Positions 40,234-48,535 are shown, numbered from the stretch's first letter. The stretch: 50,085 nt of DNA from RGIG5579 sp045580105 (GCA_045580105.1 JAZNNH010000036.1:1-50085); one strand, 5' to 3'. Made by a program: numbers and translations. Notes: generated from the letters alone by a model not told the origin.

Positions 40234-42840
40234 ATGAAATACACCGGATTGAACGAACTGAGAGAAAAATACCTGTCGTTTTTTGAATCCAAGGGACATC
40301 TGCGTCTGCCCTCTTTCCCCTTGGTTCCGCAAGGAGATAAGTCCCTGCTTTTGATCAACAGCGGCATGGCTCCGATGAAAAAATATTTTACGGGCGAAGA
40401 AAAGCCCCCCAGAAACCGCGTTTGCACCTGCCAGAAGTGCATTCGTACGCCCGACTTGGAGCGCGTGGGAAAGACCGCGCGTCACGGCACGTACTTTGAA
40501 ATGCTGGGCAACTTTTCTTTCGGCGATTACTTCAAGGATGAGGCCATTCCTTTTGCTTGGGAATTTTTGACCCAGACCTTGGAAATTCCCGAAGAGCTTC
40601 TCTGGCCGTCCATTTACGAGGAAGACGAAGAAGCGTTCCACATTTGGAAAGACAAGATCGGCGTTCCCGAAGAGAGAATCGTTCGTATGGGCAAAGCCGA
40701 CAACTTCTGGGAGCACGGTTCCGGTCCTTGCGGTCCTTGCTCCGAGATCTATTTCGACCGCGGAGAAAAATACGGCTGCAAAGATCCGAACTGTAAGCCC
40801 GGTTGCGAATGCGATCGTTATATGGAAATTTGGAACAACGTGTTCAGCCAGTTCAACAACGACGGAAACGGCAACTATACCGAGCTTGCCCAAAAGAATA
40901 TTGACACCGGTATGGGTCTGGAACGCCTTGCCTGCGTGATGCAGGGCGTGGACAATATGTTCGAGGTGGATACCGTTCGCAAAATTTTGGATACGGTTTG
41001 CACCATTTCCGGCAAAACTTATGGTAACGGCGGGGATACGGACGTTTCCATTCGTATCATCACCGACCACATCCGTTCTTCGTCCTTTATGATCTGCGAC
41101 GGGGTCATTCCCTCCAACGAGGGCAGAGGATACGTGCTTCGCCGAATTCTTCGCCGCGCTGCCCGTCACGGAAAGCTTCTGGGAATTTCCGGAACCTTCC
41201 TTGCCGGCCTTTGTGACGTGGTCATTCAGGAAAACGAACAGGGCTATCCCGAATTGAGAGAAAAAGAAGCGTACATTAAAAAGGTCATCGTACTGGAAGA
41301 GGATAAGTTCAACGCAACCATCGATTCCGGTCTTGCGATTTTGTCCGACCTTGTCAACAAGGCAAAAGAAGAAAAGAAAAACGCCCTTTCCGGCGAAGAC
41401 GTATTTAAACTTTACGACACCTTTGGATTCCCCATCGATCTGACGCGCGAAATCGCGGAAGAGGCAGGACTGGAACTGGAGGAAGAAAAGTTCCAAGCAC
41501 TGATGCAGGAGCAAAAAGAGAGAGCCAGAAACGCCCGCGCCAACATTTCCGGTTGGTCCGACGCGGCAAAGAACGTGATTTCCTCTTTGGAGAAAACCGT
41601 GTTCTGCGGCTATGAAAAAGACAGCGTGAAGGCAAACGTTCTCGCCATCTTTGCCGAAGAGGAAGAAGTGCAGACCTTGTCCGAGGGCGAAGCCACCGTG
41701 ATCCTTTCGCAGACTCCCTTCTACGGCGAAAGCGGCGGTCAGGTAGGTGACACCGGTATCATCACCGGCGAAAACGGCGGTCTTGCCGTGCTGGACACCA
41801 AAAAGTCCGAAGGCGTCTTTATGCATATGGTTCGCGTGGAAAACGGCAGTATCAGCGTCGGTGAAGAAGTTCTTTGTGTGGTCGATGCCGAAAGAAGAAA
41901 AGCCATCAGCCGCAACCACTCCTCGGTGCACCTTTTGCAGGCGGCTTTGCGAGAAGTTTTGGGCAACCACGTCGAGCAGGCGGGAAGCTACGTTGATGCC
42001 GATCGCGCTCGTTTTGACTTCAAGCATTTCGAAGCGATGACCAAAGAAGAAATCGCACGCGTGGAAGCGCTCGTCAACGAAAAAATTCTGCAGGCAATCG
42101 ACGTGGAAACGATTGAAACCGATGCCGAAAAAGCCAAACAAATGGGTGCGATGGCACTGTTCGGAGAAAAATACGGCAGCAAAGTCCGTATGGTCACCAT
42201 GGGTGATTTCTCTCGCGAGCTTTGCGGCGGTATCCATCTGAAAAACACCGCGCAAGCAGGACTCTTCCGCATCGTATCCGAACAGGGTGTTGCGGCAGGG
42301 GTCAGAAGAATCGAAGCCCTGACCGGTAAGAACGTATTAAAGCTCTTCTACGAAAAAGAAGCGCTGTTGCAGGAGGCGGCAGACGTTTTGAAAACCAAAG
42401 CGGATCAGCTTCCCGAAAAGACCCGCGCGATGAAAGATCAACTGCGCGAAGCAAAAGAGAAGATCGATGCGCTTTCCTCGAAGCTTTCGGCTTCGGGACT
42501 GGATTCCATTTTGTCCTCCGCTGTGGAGAAAGACGGAATGAAATTGGTCTTTGCTACCGTCGAAGAAGATACCGACGGCAGAAAACTGGGCGATATGCTC
42601 CGCGATAAGGACAGTGCCATCGTGGCAGTGCTCTGTCAGGTACGCGGCGGCAAGGTTCTCTTCAACGCCGTTTGCGGCAAGGACGCCAACGCCAAGGGCG
42701 CTCACGCCGGCAACGTTTTGAAAGCCATTTCTCCCATCGTGGGCGGTGGCGGCGGCGGAAGACCCGATTCTGCTCAGTCCGGCGGTAAGGACCCCGAAAA
42801 GATTGAAGAAGCCAAAAAAGCATTTTTTGAACTCTTTTAA
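40234..42840 (+). CDS. alaS: Alanine-tRNA ligase
   Basis: Charges tRNA-Ala; 868 residues. Class II core: GMAPMKKYFTG, RHGTYFEMLGNFSFGDYFK and GTGLER-like MGLERLACVMQG. The editing domain has the zinc motif HSSVHLLQAALREVLG and CGGIHLKNTAQAG. A coiled coil (about 715-770) and a C-terminal domain with a Gly-rich stretch before RPDSAQ close the protein. AGAGGAA precedes the start. It is 10 bp after potCD and 12 bp before the HIT gene, so it may be transcribed from the pot promoter; no T-box is present. Confidence 0.98.
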   Translation: MKYTGLNELREKYLSFFESKGHLRLPSFPLVPQGDKSLLLINSGMAPMKKYFTGEEKPPRNRVCTCQKCIRTPDLERVGKTARHGTYFEMLGNFSFGDYFKDEAIPFAWEFLTQTLEIPEELLWPSIYEEDEEAFHIWKDKIGVPEERIVRMGKADNFWEHGSGPCGPCSEIYFDRGEKYGCKDPNCKPGCECDRYMEIWNNVFSQFNNDGNGNYTELAQKNIDTGMGLERLACVMQGVDNMFEVDTVRKILDTVCTISGKTYGNGGDTDVSIRIITDHIRSSSFMICDGVIPSNEGRGYVLRRILRRAARHGKLLGISGTFLAGLCDVVIQENEQGYPELREKEAYIKKVIVLEEDKFNATIDSGLAILSDLVNKAKEEKKNALSGEDVFKLYDTFGFPIDLTREIAEEAGLELEEEKFQALMQEQKERARNARANISGWSDAAKNVISSLEKTVFCGYEKDSVKANVLAIFAEEEEVQTLSEGEATVILSQTPFYGESGGQVGDTGIITGENGGLAVLDTKKSEGVFMHMVRVENGSISVGEEVLCVVDAERRKAISRNHSSVHLLQAALREVLGNHVEQAGSYVDADRARFDFKHFEAMTKEEIARVEALVNEKILQAIDVETIETDAEKAKQMGAMALFGEKYGSKVRMVTMGDFSRELCGGIHLKNTAQAGLFRIVSEQGVAAGVRRIEALTGKNVLKLFYEKEALLQEAADVLKTKADQLPEKTRAMKDQLREAKEKIDALSSKLSASGLDSILSSAVEKDGMKLVFATVEEDTDGRKLGDMLRDKDSAIVAVLCQVRGGKVLFNAVCGKDANAKGAHAGNVLKAISPIVGGGGGGRPDSAQSGGKDPEKIEEAKKAFFELF

Positions 42841-42852
42841 AGGAGAATGAAT

Positions 42853-43191
42853 ATGGATTGTTTGTTTTGTTCCATTCTGGAAGGCGCGATTCCTTCCTCC
42901 AAAGTTTATGAGAACGAATCGGTCTATGCATTCCGTGATATCAACCCCCAAGCGCCGGTGCACGTTCTGGTCATTCCCAAAGAGCACATCGGCTCTTGCG
43001 ATGCGGTAACGGCGGAAAACAGCGGCTTGGTGGCAAAGATTTTTGAAGTCATTCCCGAAATCGCAAAGAGTTGCGGCCTGGAACAAGGATATCGAGTCAT
43101 CACCAACGTCGGAGAGCACGGCTGTCAGTCGGTGAAGCATTTGCATTTTCACCTGATCGGCGGAACACAACTCTCCGAAACAATGGCATAA
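42853..43191 (+). CDS. HIT-family nucleotide-binding protein (HinT-like)
   Basis: A 112-residue purine nucleoside phosphoramidase-type protein. The zinc ligands CLFC are at residues 3-6 and the HxHxH triad is in KHLHFHLIGG (His96, 98, 100). AGGAGAA lies before the start. The stop shares a base with the start of holA (TAATG). Adjacency to alaS fits the view that HinT clears aminoacyl-adenylates. Confidence 0.95.
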   Translation: MDCLFCSILEGAIPSSKVYENESVYAFRDINPQAPVHVLVIPKEHIGSCDAVTAENSGLVAKIFEVIPEIAKSCGLEQGYRVITNVGEHGCQSVKHLHFHLIGGTQLSETMA

Positions 43192-44243
43192 TGGCGCTAA
43201 GAGACGCATTTGGCATCTCGGTGTCGGCATTAAAGGCGCGTCTGCGGGACCATCCCTGCGGCGCCTTTGCCTTTTACGGGCCGGAAGAGATGCTCAAACA
43301 GTTTTATTTGCAGAAATTCGTTTCGCTGATTGAAAAAGAGGGCGCGGCGGATTTCAATCTCGCAAAGCTCGATTTTAACCGTGATCATACCTTGTCGGAT
43401 CTGATGGATGAAAGTCAGATCGTGCCGTTTGCCGGCACGATGCGCTTGGTGATTTGTCGCGGATTCAATCCTGCCAAGCTCAGTGCCGCCGAGGGGAAAA
43501 AGCTTCACGAGCTTTTGCAGCAAATCCCGCCTTACCTGATCCTTATTTTGTATTTGGAAGGGGAGGCGTTTGCCGCGGACAAGGCGACGCTTCAAAAAGC
43601 GGCCGTCAAGCTTCTTTCCGAGGTCATCGATTTCGTTGCCTTTCCCTTGCAGGGCGAAAAGGTGCTTTTGCCGTGGAGTCGGAAGATTTTAGCCATGGAC
43701 GGGCTCTTTTCTTCGGACGGGGCACTGCGCACCCTCTTTCAGCTTTCGGGCAATCAAATGAGTATCATTCGCGCCGAATTGGAAAAAGCCGCGTCCTACG
43801 TGCTTTCTCAAAAACGAACGGAAGTTACGCAGGAAGATTTTCTCCTTTTTGCGCAGGATACCACGGAATTTGCCGTGTTCAATCTTTGCGATGCGGTGCT
43901 GGCGGGAGATGTGCGCGCGGTTGAGCGAATTTTCTTTCAACTCAAACAGCAGGGCGTTGAGCCGGTCTTTATTGCCGCCTCGCTCTCGCGGATGCTGACC
44001 AATGCGCTTTTGATTTTGCAGGGTGCGGATGCCGCCGCTTGCTTCAAAGCCACAAAGCTTGCCTCTTGGCAGTTTGACCGCTATCGAAGAGCCCTCTTCG
44101 GAAAGAAAAAAGAAGAGATGGAACAGGCACTCTTTTCCTGTTTGGAACTGGACGGAAAATTAAAAGGCGGCGCATCCGATGCGCTGCTCGTTACGGAAAT
44201 GGCGGTTTTAAATATGACCCGCATGATCGGAGGGGCAAAATGA
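43191..44243 (+). CDS. holA: DNA polymerase III delta subunit
   Basis: The clamp-loader subunit that opens the sliding clamp; 350 residues. CGAFAFYGPEEMLKQFYLQKF in the N-terminal part is the family's degenerate P-loop region, and LPWSRKILAMDG plus GNQMSIIRAELEKAASY follow in the usual order. It overlaps the HIT gene by 1 bp and the rnmV gene by 4 bp. Identity rests on family pattern and length rather than a short motif. Confidence 0.87.
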   Translation: MALRDAFGISVSALKARLRDHPCGAFAFYGPEEMLKQFYLQKFVSLIEKEGAADFNLAKLDFNRDHTLSDLMDESQIVPFAGTMRLVICRGFNPAKLSAAEGKKLHELLQQIPPYLILILYLEGEAFAADKATLQKAAVKLLSEVIDFVAFPLQGEKVLLPWSRKILAMDGLFSSDGALRTLFQLSGNQMSIIRAELEKAASYVLSQKRTEVTQEDFLLFAQDTTEFAVFNLCDAVLAGDVRAVERIFFQLKQQGVEPVFIAASLSRMLTNALLILQGADAAACFKATKLASWQFDRYRRALFGKKKEEMEQALFSCLELDGKLKGGASDALLVTEMAVLNMTRMIGGAK

Positions 44244-44794
44244 AGCCGCGCTGTCACCGCGTGATCGTGGTGGAGGGAAAATACGATCAGATCCGTTTGG
44301 AATCCTTTTTGGATGCGACGATTTTGACCACGCAGGGGTTTGGCATTTTCAAAGACAAAGAAAAACGAGCACTCCTGCGCCGTCTTGCACAAACAAGAGG
44401 CATTGTAGTGCTGGCGGATTCGGACGGAGCAGGGGGCGTCATTCGCTCTCACATCCGTACCGTTTGCGGCAAAGAGGGCGTAACCGACCTTTATATTCCC
44501 CCTGTCCTCGGAAAAGAGCGCAGAAAAGCCGCTCCCTCGAAAGAAGGACTTTTGGGCGTGGAGGGAACGGACAACGAAACGCTTCTGGCGCTCTTTGAAG
44601 CGAGCGGACTGCTGGAAGAAGGAAACGAAAAGCTGCCGCGTTACACCAAAACAGACCTCTATCGCTTGGGCTATTCGGGAAAAGAAGATTCCAAGGCAAA
44701 AAGAGAAGCGGTTTTGGAAGCAAATGCCCTTCCCAAAACCCTGTCTGCCAACGCCTTTTTGGACGTGATCAATTTGCTGGAGATCGAACTATGA
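44240..44794 (+). CDS. rnmV: Ribonuclease M5 (5S rRNA maturation)
   Basis: Cuts both ends of precursor 5S rRNA. It has 184 residues with an N-terminal Toprim domain: VVEGKYD at 9-15 and LADSDGAGG. The rest of the RNase M5 pattern is present (YIPPVLGKERRKAAPSKEG, VEGTDNETL). It is common only in low-GC Gram-positives. The start overlaps holA by 4 bp and the stop overlaps the next gene by 4 bp. Confidence 0.95.
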   Translation: MKPRCHRVIVVEGKYDQIRLESFLDATILTTQGFGIFKDKEKRALLRRLAQTRGIVVLADSDGAGGVIRSHIRTVCGKEGVTDLYIPPVLGKERRKAAPSKEGLLGVEGTDNETLLALFEASGLLEEGNEKLPRYTKTDLYRLGYSGKEDSKAKREAVLEANALPKTLSANAFLDVINLLEIEL

Positions 44795-45279
44795 AACAAA
44801 ACTACGTACTTAAGCCGCAGCGAAAAGCAAAACAAGCCATTCTGCTTTGCTTTTGTCTTCTCGTACTTTCGGTCACGTCGTTTTATTTGGCGGAACTGTT
44901 TTTGCCGGCGCGTGCGTTCGGGCAGCTGATTGCCGCTATCTTTCTTCTCCTGTTTATTCAGATCACCAACAAGTATCTTTTGACCGAATACGAATACGCG
45001 CTGGAGGATCAGCTGTTGCATCTTTCCCTGCGTCAGGGAAAAAAGATCAAACATCTCGGCTCGATCCCGCTTTCCGATCGCTGTGTTTTGATGACAAAAC
45101 AAGAGTTTGCCGCCCAAAAGAAGAAAGGGACGGTAACCGGCCGCCTTTCCTACTGCCAAAATCTTTTTGCCGAGTATCACGTTCTTCTCTGTCCGCAGGA
45201 AAAAGGCGCCGCCTGCGTCTGTTTGGAACTCGACGAAACCTTTGTGCGTCTGTTAAAACAGCGGATTGAAACCAAATGA
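44791..45279 (+). CDS. Unknown membrane protein downstream of rnmV
   Basis: A 162-residue protein that I do not recognise. Two membrane segments lie at about 16-36 and 42-60, followed by a soluble C-terminal part with YEYALEDQLLHLSL and a Cys-containing CPQEKGAACVCLEL stretch. The latter pattern resembles a PH-like or YdbT-type domain but this is weak. It overlaps rnmV by 4 bp and is the last gene before a hairpin and tRNA-Pro. Confidence 0.75.
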   Translation: MKQNYVLKPQRKAKQAILLCFCLLVLSVTSFYLAELFLPARAFGQLIAAIFLLLFIQITNKYLLTEYEYALEDQLLHLSLRQGKKIKHLGSIPLSDRCVLMTKQEFAAQKKKGTVTGRLSYCQNLFAEYHVLLCPQEKGAACVCLELDETFVRLLKQRIETK

Positions 45280-45286
45280 AACAAGA

Positions 45287-45322
45287 CGGAAAAAGAGAAT
45301 GGTTTTTTCTTCTCTTTTTCCG
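45287..45322 (+). terminator. Hairpin after the rnmV operon
   Basis: CGGAAAAAGAGAA (45287-45299) pairs with TTCTCTTTTTCCG (45310-45322). The T-run is inside the right arm rather than after it, so termination is plausible but not strong. Confidence 0.55.
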
Positions 45323-45331
45323 CTCTTTGAC

Positions 45332-45359
45332 TTGACAAAGAACAAAAAAATGGTATAAT
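45332..45359 (+). promoter_or_regulatory. Promoter of tRNA-Pro
   Basis: TTGACA (45332-45337) and TATAAT (45354-45359), 16-bp spacer, 15 bp before the tRNA. Confidence 0.85.
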
Positions 45360-45374
45360 GTATTAGATTTATTT

Positions 45375-45451
45375 CGAGGCGTGGCTCAGTTTGGTAGAGC
45401 GCTGCGTTCGGGACGCAGAGGCCGCAAGTTCAAGTCTTGTCGCCTCGACCA
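45375..45451 (+). tRNA. tRNA-Pro (CGG)
   Basis: A 77-nt cloverleaf with encoded CCA. Acceptor CGAGGCG pairs with CGCCTCG; the anticodon arm CTGCG-TTCGGGA-CGCAG gives CGG; T-loop GTTCAAGTC. Single gene with its own promoter and terminator. Confidence 0.97.
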
Positions 45452-45452
45452 G

Positions 45453-45484
45453 AAAAAAGCACTTGCGAAAGCAAGTGCTTTTTT
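45453..45484 (+). terminator. Terminator of tRNA-Pro
   Basis: AAAAAAGCACTTGC (45453-45466), GAAA, GCAAGTGCTTTTTT (45471-45484): a 14-bp perfect stem. Confidence 0.9.
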
Positions 45485-45487
45485 CAA

Positions 45488-45653
45488 CGATGCGTTCCCT
45501 ACGGAACATGATTCGCACTTCGTGCGTGATGTTTGCCTTCGGCAAGTGATGCACGCCTTCGGCACATGTTGGAACGCATTGCATCACTGCGAGCAGGGCG
45601 AGCAACATCACGTTTGCGTGAGCAAATGCATCACGCAAGGCGTAGCCTTGCGC
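45488..45653. repeat. Array of short TTC-loop hairpins (copy 1)
   Basis: A gene-free stretch packed with small palindromes: GTTCC-CTAC-GGAAC (45494-45507), CGCAC-TTC-GTGCG (45514-45526), TTGCC-TTC-GGCAA (45533-45545), TTTGC-GTGA-GCAAA (45613-45626) and CGCAAGGC-GTA-GCCTTGCG (45634-45652). Most are separated by TGATG or CATCAC. The outer GATGCGTTCC and GGAACGCATT could pair across the left half. It looks like a non-coding repeat element, not a CRISPR array, since unit length and sequence vary. Confidence 0.75.
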
Positions 45654-45726
45654 TTCACTAAAAAGTACGAGAGTTCAAATTCATACGCAAAAACGCCCAT
45701 AATATCTTTTTGTAGCCCATTGACAG
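45654..45726. repeat. Left direct repeat flanking the AraC/MATE cassette
   Basis: Starts TTCACTAAAAAGTACGAGAG, continues through TTCAAATTCATACGCAAAAA, ATATCTTTTTGTAGCCCAT and ends before the hairpin at 45728. The same segment with a few changes recurs at 48236. Confidence 0.85.
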
Positions 45727-45727
45727 A

Positions 45728-45760
45728 AAAAAGCACCTTGCTATGCAAGGTGCTTTTTCA
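45728..45760. terminator. Strong hairpin ending the left repeat
   Basis: AAAAAGCACCTTGC (45728-45741), TAT, GCAAGGTGCTTTTT (45745-45758). With A-run and T-run on both sides it can terminate in both directions, including transcripts from the AraC gene. Confidence 0.8.
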
Positions 45761-45920
45761 ATGATATAAATTTCTAACAGAATTTTGATATGTCCTTTGT
45801 AACACAATATATCTTCGGTTTGATACGTCGCCTCGCAACAAGAAAAAGGAATTTGTATCATATCGTACCGAACGACGAGTATATCGCCAAATTCCAAAAA
45901 CGACAGTTTCTGTCAAGTTA
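45761..45920. other. Gene-free AT-rich stretch behind the AraC gene
   Basis: No convincing gene. A minus-strand frame of about 79 codons (45897-45658) starts with TTG, lacks a ribosome binding site and runs through the terminator hairpin; it may be a remnant. A small palindrome GACAG-TTT-CTGTC lies at 45902-45914, and CAGTTTCTGTC recurs once near 48360. Confidence 0.6.
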
Positions 45921-46646
45921 CTAATTCCAATTATCTTCCATATATTTTCGAGGAGCTATTTTCATTATATGCTTAAATCTTCTTGAAAAATATACGTAAT
46001 CTGTATATCCGCATTTTTCTGCAATATCAGTCAAAGACAACGTTTTTTTATATGTTTCTATCAAGTAACATGCATGGTTTATTCTTACCTGGGTTAAAAA
46101 TTCTATTGGCGTTTTTCCTGTTATTTTTTTAAACTGAGTCCTGATGTAATCAACAGCATAACCGCTTTTTTTAAGTAACTTATGGAGATTAATATTGCAG
46201 TCGCAAAAATCGTCGCTTATATTTTCTATAATCCTTTTTGTTGCCGAAAAAACCTCATCTTCCATTTTAATATTTTGAACCAGAAAATGAGCGAAAGCAT
46301 TGATTAACGAGGATACGTATTTGTTGTCGGAATGTCTGTTAGCATAAATCATTTTCGCTAATAGCATGCCCTCATTTATCGGATTATCGAAAACTACAGT
46401 CAATGTATTTAGAAAAAAGAGATGATTAAACTCACCATTTATGTAGATTCGTTCAATAACATTACTCGACTTCGTACTATAATGTGACGTTCCCGGCGGA
46501 ACAATAACGATTATTCCGGGATATACTTTAATTTCTTTTTCTGCAGTGTGCAAAATACCTTCACCTTTAGTATAAACAATAATTTCATAATTTTTATGTT
46601 TATGAGAAGGGGTTTCTTCGTTTATAAGGTCAATTAGAAAACTCAT
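45921..46646 (-). CDS. AraC-family transcriptional regulator
   Basis: A 241-residue regulator. The N-terminal half is cupin-like (HKHKNYEIIVYTKGEG, VYPGIIVIVPPGTSH), which would bind an effector. The C-terminal half has the two helix-turn-helix units of AraC proteins (about 140-241), including TPIEFLTQVRINHACYLI and LTDIAEKCGYTDYVYFSRRF. Codon use is AT-rich, unlike the neighbours. It is divergent from the MATE gene, 125 bp away, and likely controls it. Confidence 0.93.
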   Translation of the reverse strand: MSFLIDLINEETPSHKHKNYEIIVYTKGEGILHTAEKEIKVYPGIIVIVPPGTSHYSTKSSNVIERIYINGEFNHLFFLNTLTVVFDNPINEGMLLAKMIYANRHSDNKYVSSLINAFAHFLVQNIKMEDEVFSATKRIIENISDDFCDCNINLHKLLKKSGYAVDYIRTQFKKITGKTPIEFLTQVRINHACYLIETYKKTLSLTDIAEKCGYTDYVYFSRRFKHIMKIAPRKYMEDNWN

Positions 46647-46661
46647 AAAATCACCAACGTT

Positions 46662-46690
46662 ATTATATTAAAAATCTATGTTTTGTGCAA
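46662..46690 (-). promoter_or_regulatory. Promoter of the AraC-family gene
   Basis: On the minus strand TTGCAC (46685-46690) and TATAAT (46662-46667), 17-bp spacer, 15 bp before the start. Confidence 0.65.
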
Positions 46691-46712
46691 GTACTTTCAT
46701 GAAAAAACATAG
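46676..46712. promoter_or_regulatory. Inverted repeat between araC-type and MATE genes, candidate operator
   Basis: CTATGTTTT (46676-46684) and AAAACATAG (46704-46712) are perfect 9-bp inverted arms with centres about 28 bp apart. The left arm overlaps the spacer and abuts the -35 box of the AraC gene, so binding could both autoregulate and affect the divergent MATE gene. Confidence 0.5.
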
Positions 46713-46771
46713 TAATTTTTAATATGGTGTGGTATATTTTGTTTGAAAAATTTATGTTATAGGGGCTCATG

Positions 46772-48130
46772 ATGAACATAAGAAACATTGATATGCTATC
46801 GGGGTCAATAGTCAAAGGATTAATTTTGCTAGCAGTACCAATTATGATAATGAATGTTTCACAATCTTTGTTTGGTATTATTGATATGATGGTGCTACAA
46901 TATTTTTCCGATGACAGAGCCGTGGGCGCCGTGGGTGCGTGTGGAACGTTAATGACGTTATGCACCAGTTTGCTCATAGGAATATCTACAGGGGCGAATG
47001 TTGTTATAGCAAAAAGAATAGGCTCTAAAAACAGCGAAAGTGCTAATAACGCAGGTATGACTGCAATTTTATTCTCAATCATTAGTGGAATAGTGCTAAT
47101 GATTATCGGTATAACATTTGCCAAAACTTTTTTAGAAATGACAAATTGTCCGAAAAGCTTGCTCGCTTATGCTACAAAGTATTTTAAACTTTACTTTTAC
47201 GGCATCCCCATATTAATGTTCTACAAATTTGGTGCCGCGATACTTCGAGCAATAGGAGACACAAAAACCCCGATGTATGCACTGATATTGGGAGGAATAA
47301 TCAAAGTTTTTTTCACGCTTTTATTTGTTGCCGTATTTGATATATATGTTGAAGGGGTTGCCATTGCAACTATTATTTCAAACGCTGTTGCGAGTGGCTG
47401 GATTCTTCTTACTATATTAAAGGGTCAGAACGTTATTAATATAAATCTTAAACAAATTAAATTAGATACCGGCGAATTAAAAGAGATGCTGTTTATAGGT
47501 GTTCCGGCCGGAATACAAAATGCATTATATTCGTTAGCAAATGTAGTAATCACCACGGCTGTGAACGGTTTCGGTGCCGATGCTACTACAGGAATATCTA
47601 TCGCAAATCAGTTTGATGGAATACTGTATCAAATTTCATATGCTCCGTCACTTGCCGTTACTCCTTATATTGCACAGAATATTGGAGCAAGAAATATAAA
47701 AAGAGTTAAGCAAACAGTAATGCGAGCCATATTAATTACAATAGCATTTGGAGCAACGTTTGGTTCGCTTTTTGCAATTTTTTCAAAAGAATTGTCTATG
47801 CTTATGTCTTCAACTCCTGCAGTCATTGCATTTTCGCAACAAAAAATGATTATTATATCGAGTACATATTTTATTTGCGGCATAAACGAAGTGTTATGCG
47901 GCGCTTTAAGAGGATTAGATAAACCAATTATTCCAACCATTTCAACATTTATATGTATGTGCGTTTTAAGATTTGCATGGGTTTATTTAATTTTCCCGCT
48001 TTATCCAAATCTTACTTTCTTATATGCGATTTGGCCTATTGGGTGGATATTGTCAATTATAACATTACTCACCGTTTATGCTTTTACAATATCAAATCTG
48101 CAAAAGAAAGATTTTGAACCTGCGATTTAA
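46772..48130 (+). CDS. MATE-family efflux transporter
   Basis: A 452-residue multidrug/toxin extrusion-type antiporter with 12 hydrophobic segments in two similar halves. Typical features are SGSIVKGLILLAVPIM at the N-terminus, GTLMTLCTSLLIGISTGANVV in the first half, GIPILMFYKFGAAILRAIGDTKTP before the middle, and GVPAGIQNALYSLANVVI in the second half. AGGGG lies 6 nt before ATG 46772; the ATG at 46769 is less well spaced. AT-rich codons set it apart from the surrounding chromosome. Substrate unknown; it is probably regulated by the divergent AraC protein. Confidence 0.94.
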   Translation: MNIRNIDMLSGSIVKGLILLAVPIMIMNVSQSLFGIIDMMVLQYFSDDRAVGAVGACGTLMTLCTSLLIGISTGANVVIAKRIGSKNSESANNAGMTAILFSIISGIVLMIIGITFAKTFLEMTNCPKSLLAYATKYFKLYFYGIPILMFYKFGAAILRAIGDTKTPMYALILGGIIKVFFTLLFVAVFDIYVEGVAIATIISNAVASGWILLTILKGQNVININLKQIKLDTGELKEMLFIGVPAGIQNALYSLANVVITTAVNGFGADATTGISIANQFDGILYQISYAPSLAVTPYIAQNIGARNIKRVKQTVMRAILITIAFGATFGSLFAIFSKELSMLMSSTPAVIAFSQQKMIIISSTYFICGINEVLCGALRGLDKPIIPTISTFICMCVLRFAWVYLIFPLYPNLTFLYAIWPIGWILSIITLLTVYAFTISNLQKKDFEPAI

Positions 48131-48159
48131 TAACACCTGCGGGCGTGAGTGTATTTATT

Positions 48160-48235
48160 TCATTTCACTTTGTTCGTAGCACAAAATTTCACTATGGCGA
48201 AGATAATTATTTCACATTCGTCGCAAGACGAATAT
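48160..48235. repeat. Array of short hairpins (copy 2) after the MATE gene
   Basis: Small palindromes separated by TTTCAC: an imperfect TTTGTT/AGCACAAA pair and a perfect ATTCGTC-GCAA-GACGAAT (48216-48233). Same design as the array at 45488 but with another spacer. Confidence 0.7.
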
Positions 48236-48298
48236 TTCACTAAAAATACGACAGTTCAAATTCATACGCAAAAATATCTTTTACGTAGCCCATAGCCA
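48236..48298. repeat. Right direct repeat flanking the AraC/MATE cassette
   Basis: TTCACTAAAAATACGACAG, then TTCAAATTCATACGCAAAAA, ATATCTTTT and GTAGCCCAT. It matches the left copy (45654-45726) apart from single-base changes and an 8-bp deletion. Confidence 0.85.
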
Positions 48299-48346
48299 AA
48301 AAAGAATGGGTAACTTTTGTTACCCATTCTTTTTTGTTTTGGCTAT
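48292..48346. terminator. Strong hairpin after the right repeat
   Basis: AAGAATGGGTAAC and GTTACCCATTCTT form a 13-bp stem with loop TTTT; the outer ATAGCCAAAA and TTTTGGCTAT extend it. T-run inside the right arm. It probably ends the MATE transcript. Confidence 0.8.
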
Positions 48347-48360
48347 AAAATTTGAATTTT

Positions 48361-48535
48361 CAGTTTCTGTCCCGAACGCAGCGCGAAAGAGCGTCTGCGT
48401 TTGGGATGGGAATGGCAAGAAAAAGCCACGGGTGGCTTTTTCGCAGTCGGTCTACCGCCGACACCCGATTGTGCCAAGCCGAACGGCGAAGGCGCAAACC
48501 CGGTGTCAAGGTGAAGGAGGCCGCTTTTTTGTGAT
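48361..48535. repeat. Further hairpin cluster before the lipoprotein gene
   Basis: Gene-free. It holds GAACGCAG with CTGCGTTT (about 48373-48402), AAAAAGCCA-CGGG-TGGCTTTTT (about 48420-48441), GTCGG with CCGAC (about 48446-48462) and GCC-GAAC-GGC. Another set of small palindromes like the array at 45488. Confidence 0.6.

Noticed and set aside
40012..42255. Long minus-strand open frame opposite alaS (about 750 codons)
   Set aside because: Antisense shadow of alaS; composition reflects the complementary codons and no domain is visible.
45488..45653. CRISPR array
   Set aside because: The palindromes differ in length and sequence, spacers are short and constant, and no cas gene is in the window.
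45658..45897. Small minus-strand gene of 79 codons behind the AraC gene
   Set aside because: TTG start without ribosome binding site, and it runs through the hairpin at 45728-45760; at best a remnant.
45375..48298. Integrative element inserted in tRNA-Pro
   Set aside because: No integrase gene and no duplicate of the tRNA 3' end was seen at the far side; the repeats start after the tRNA terminator.
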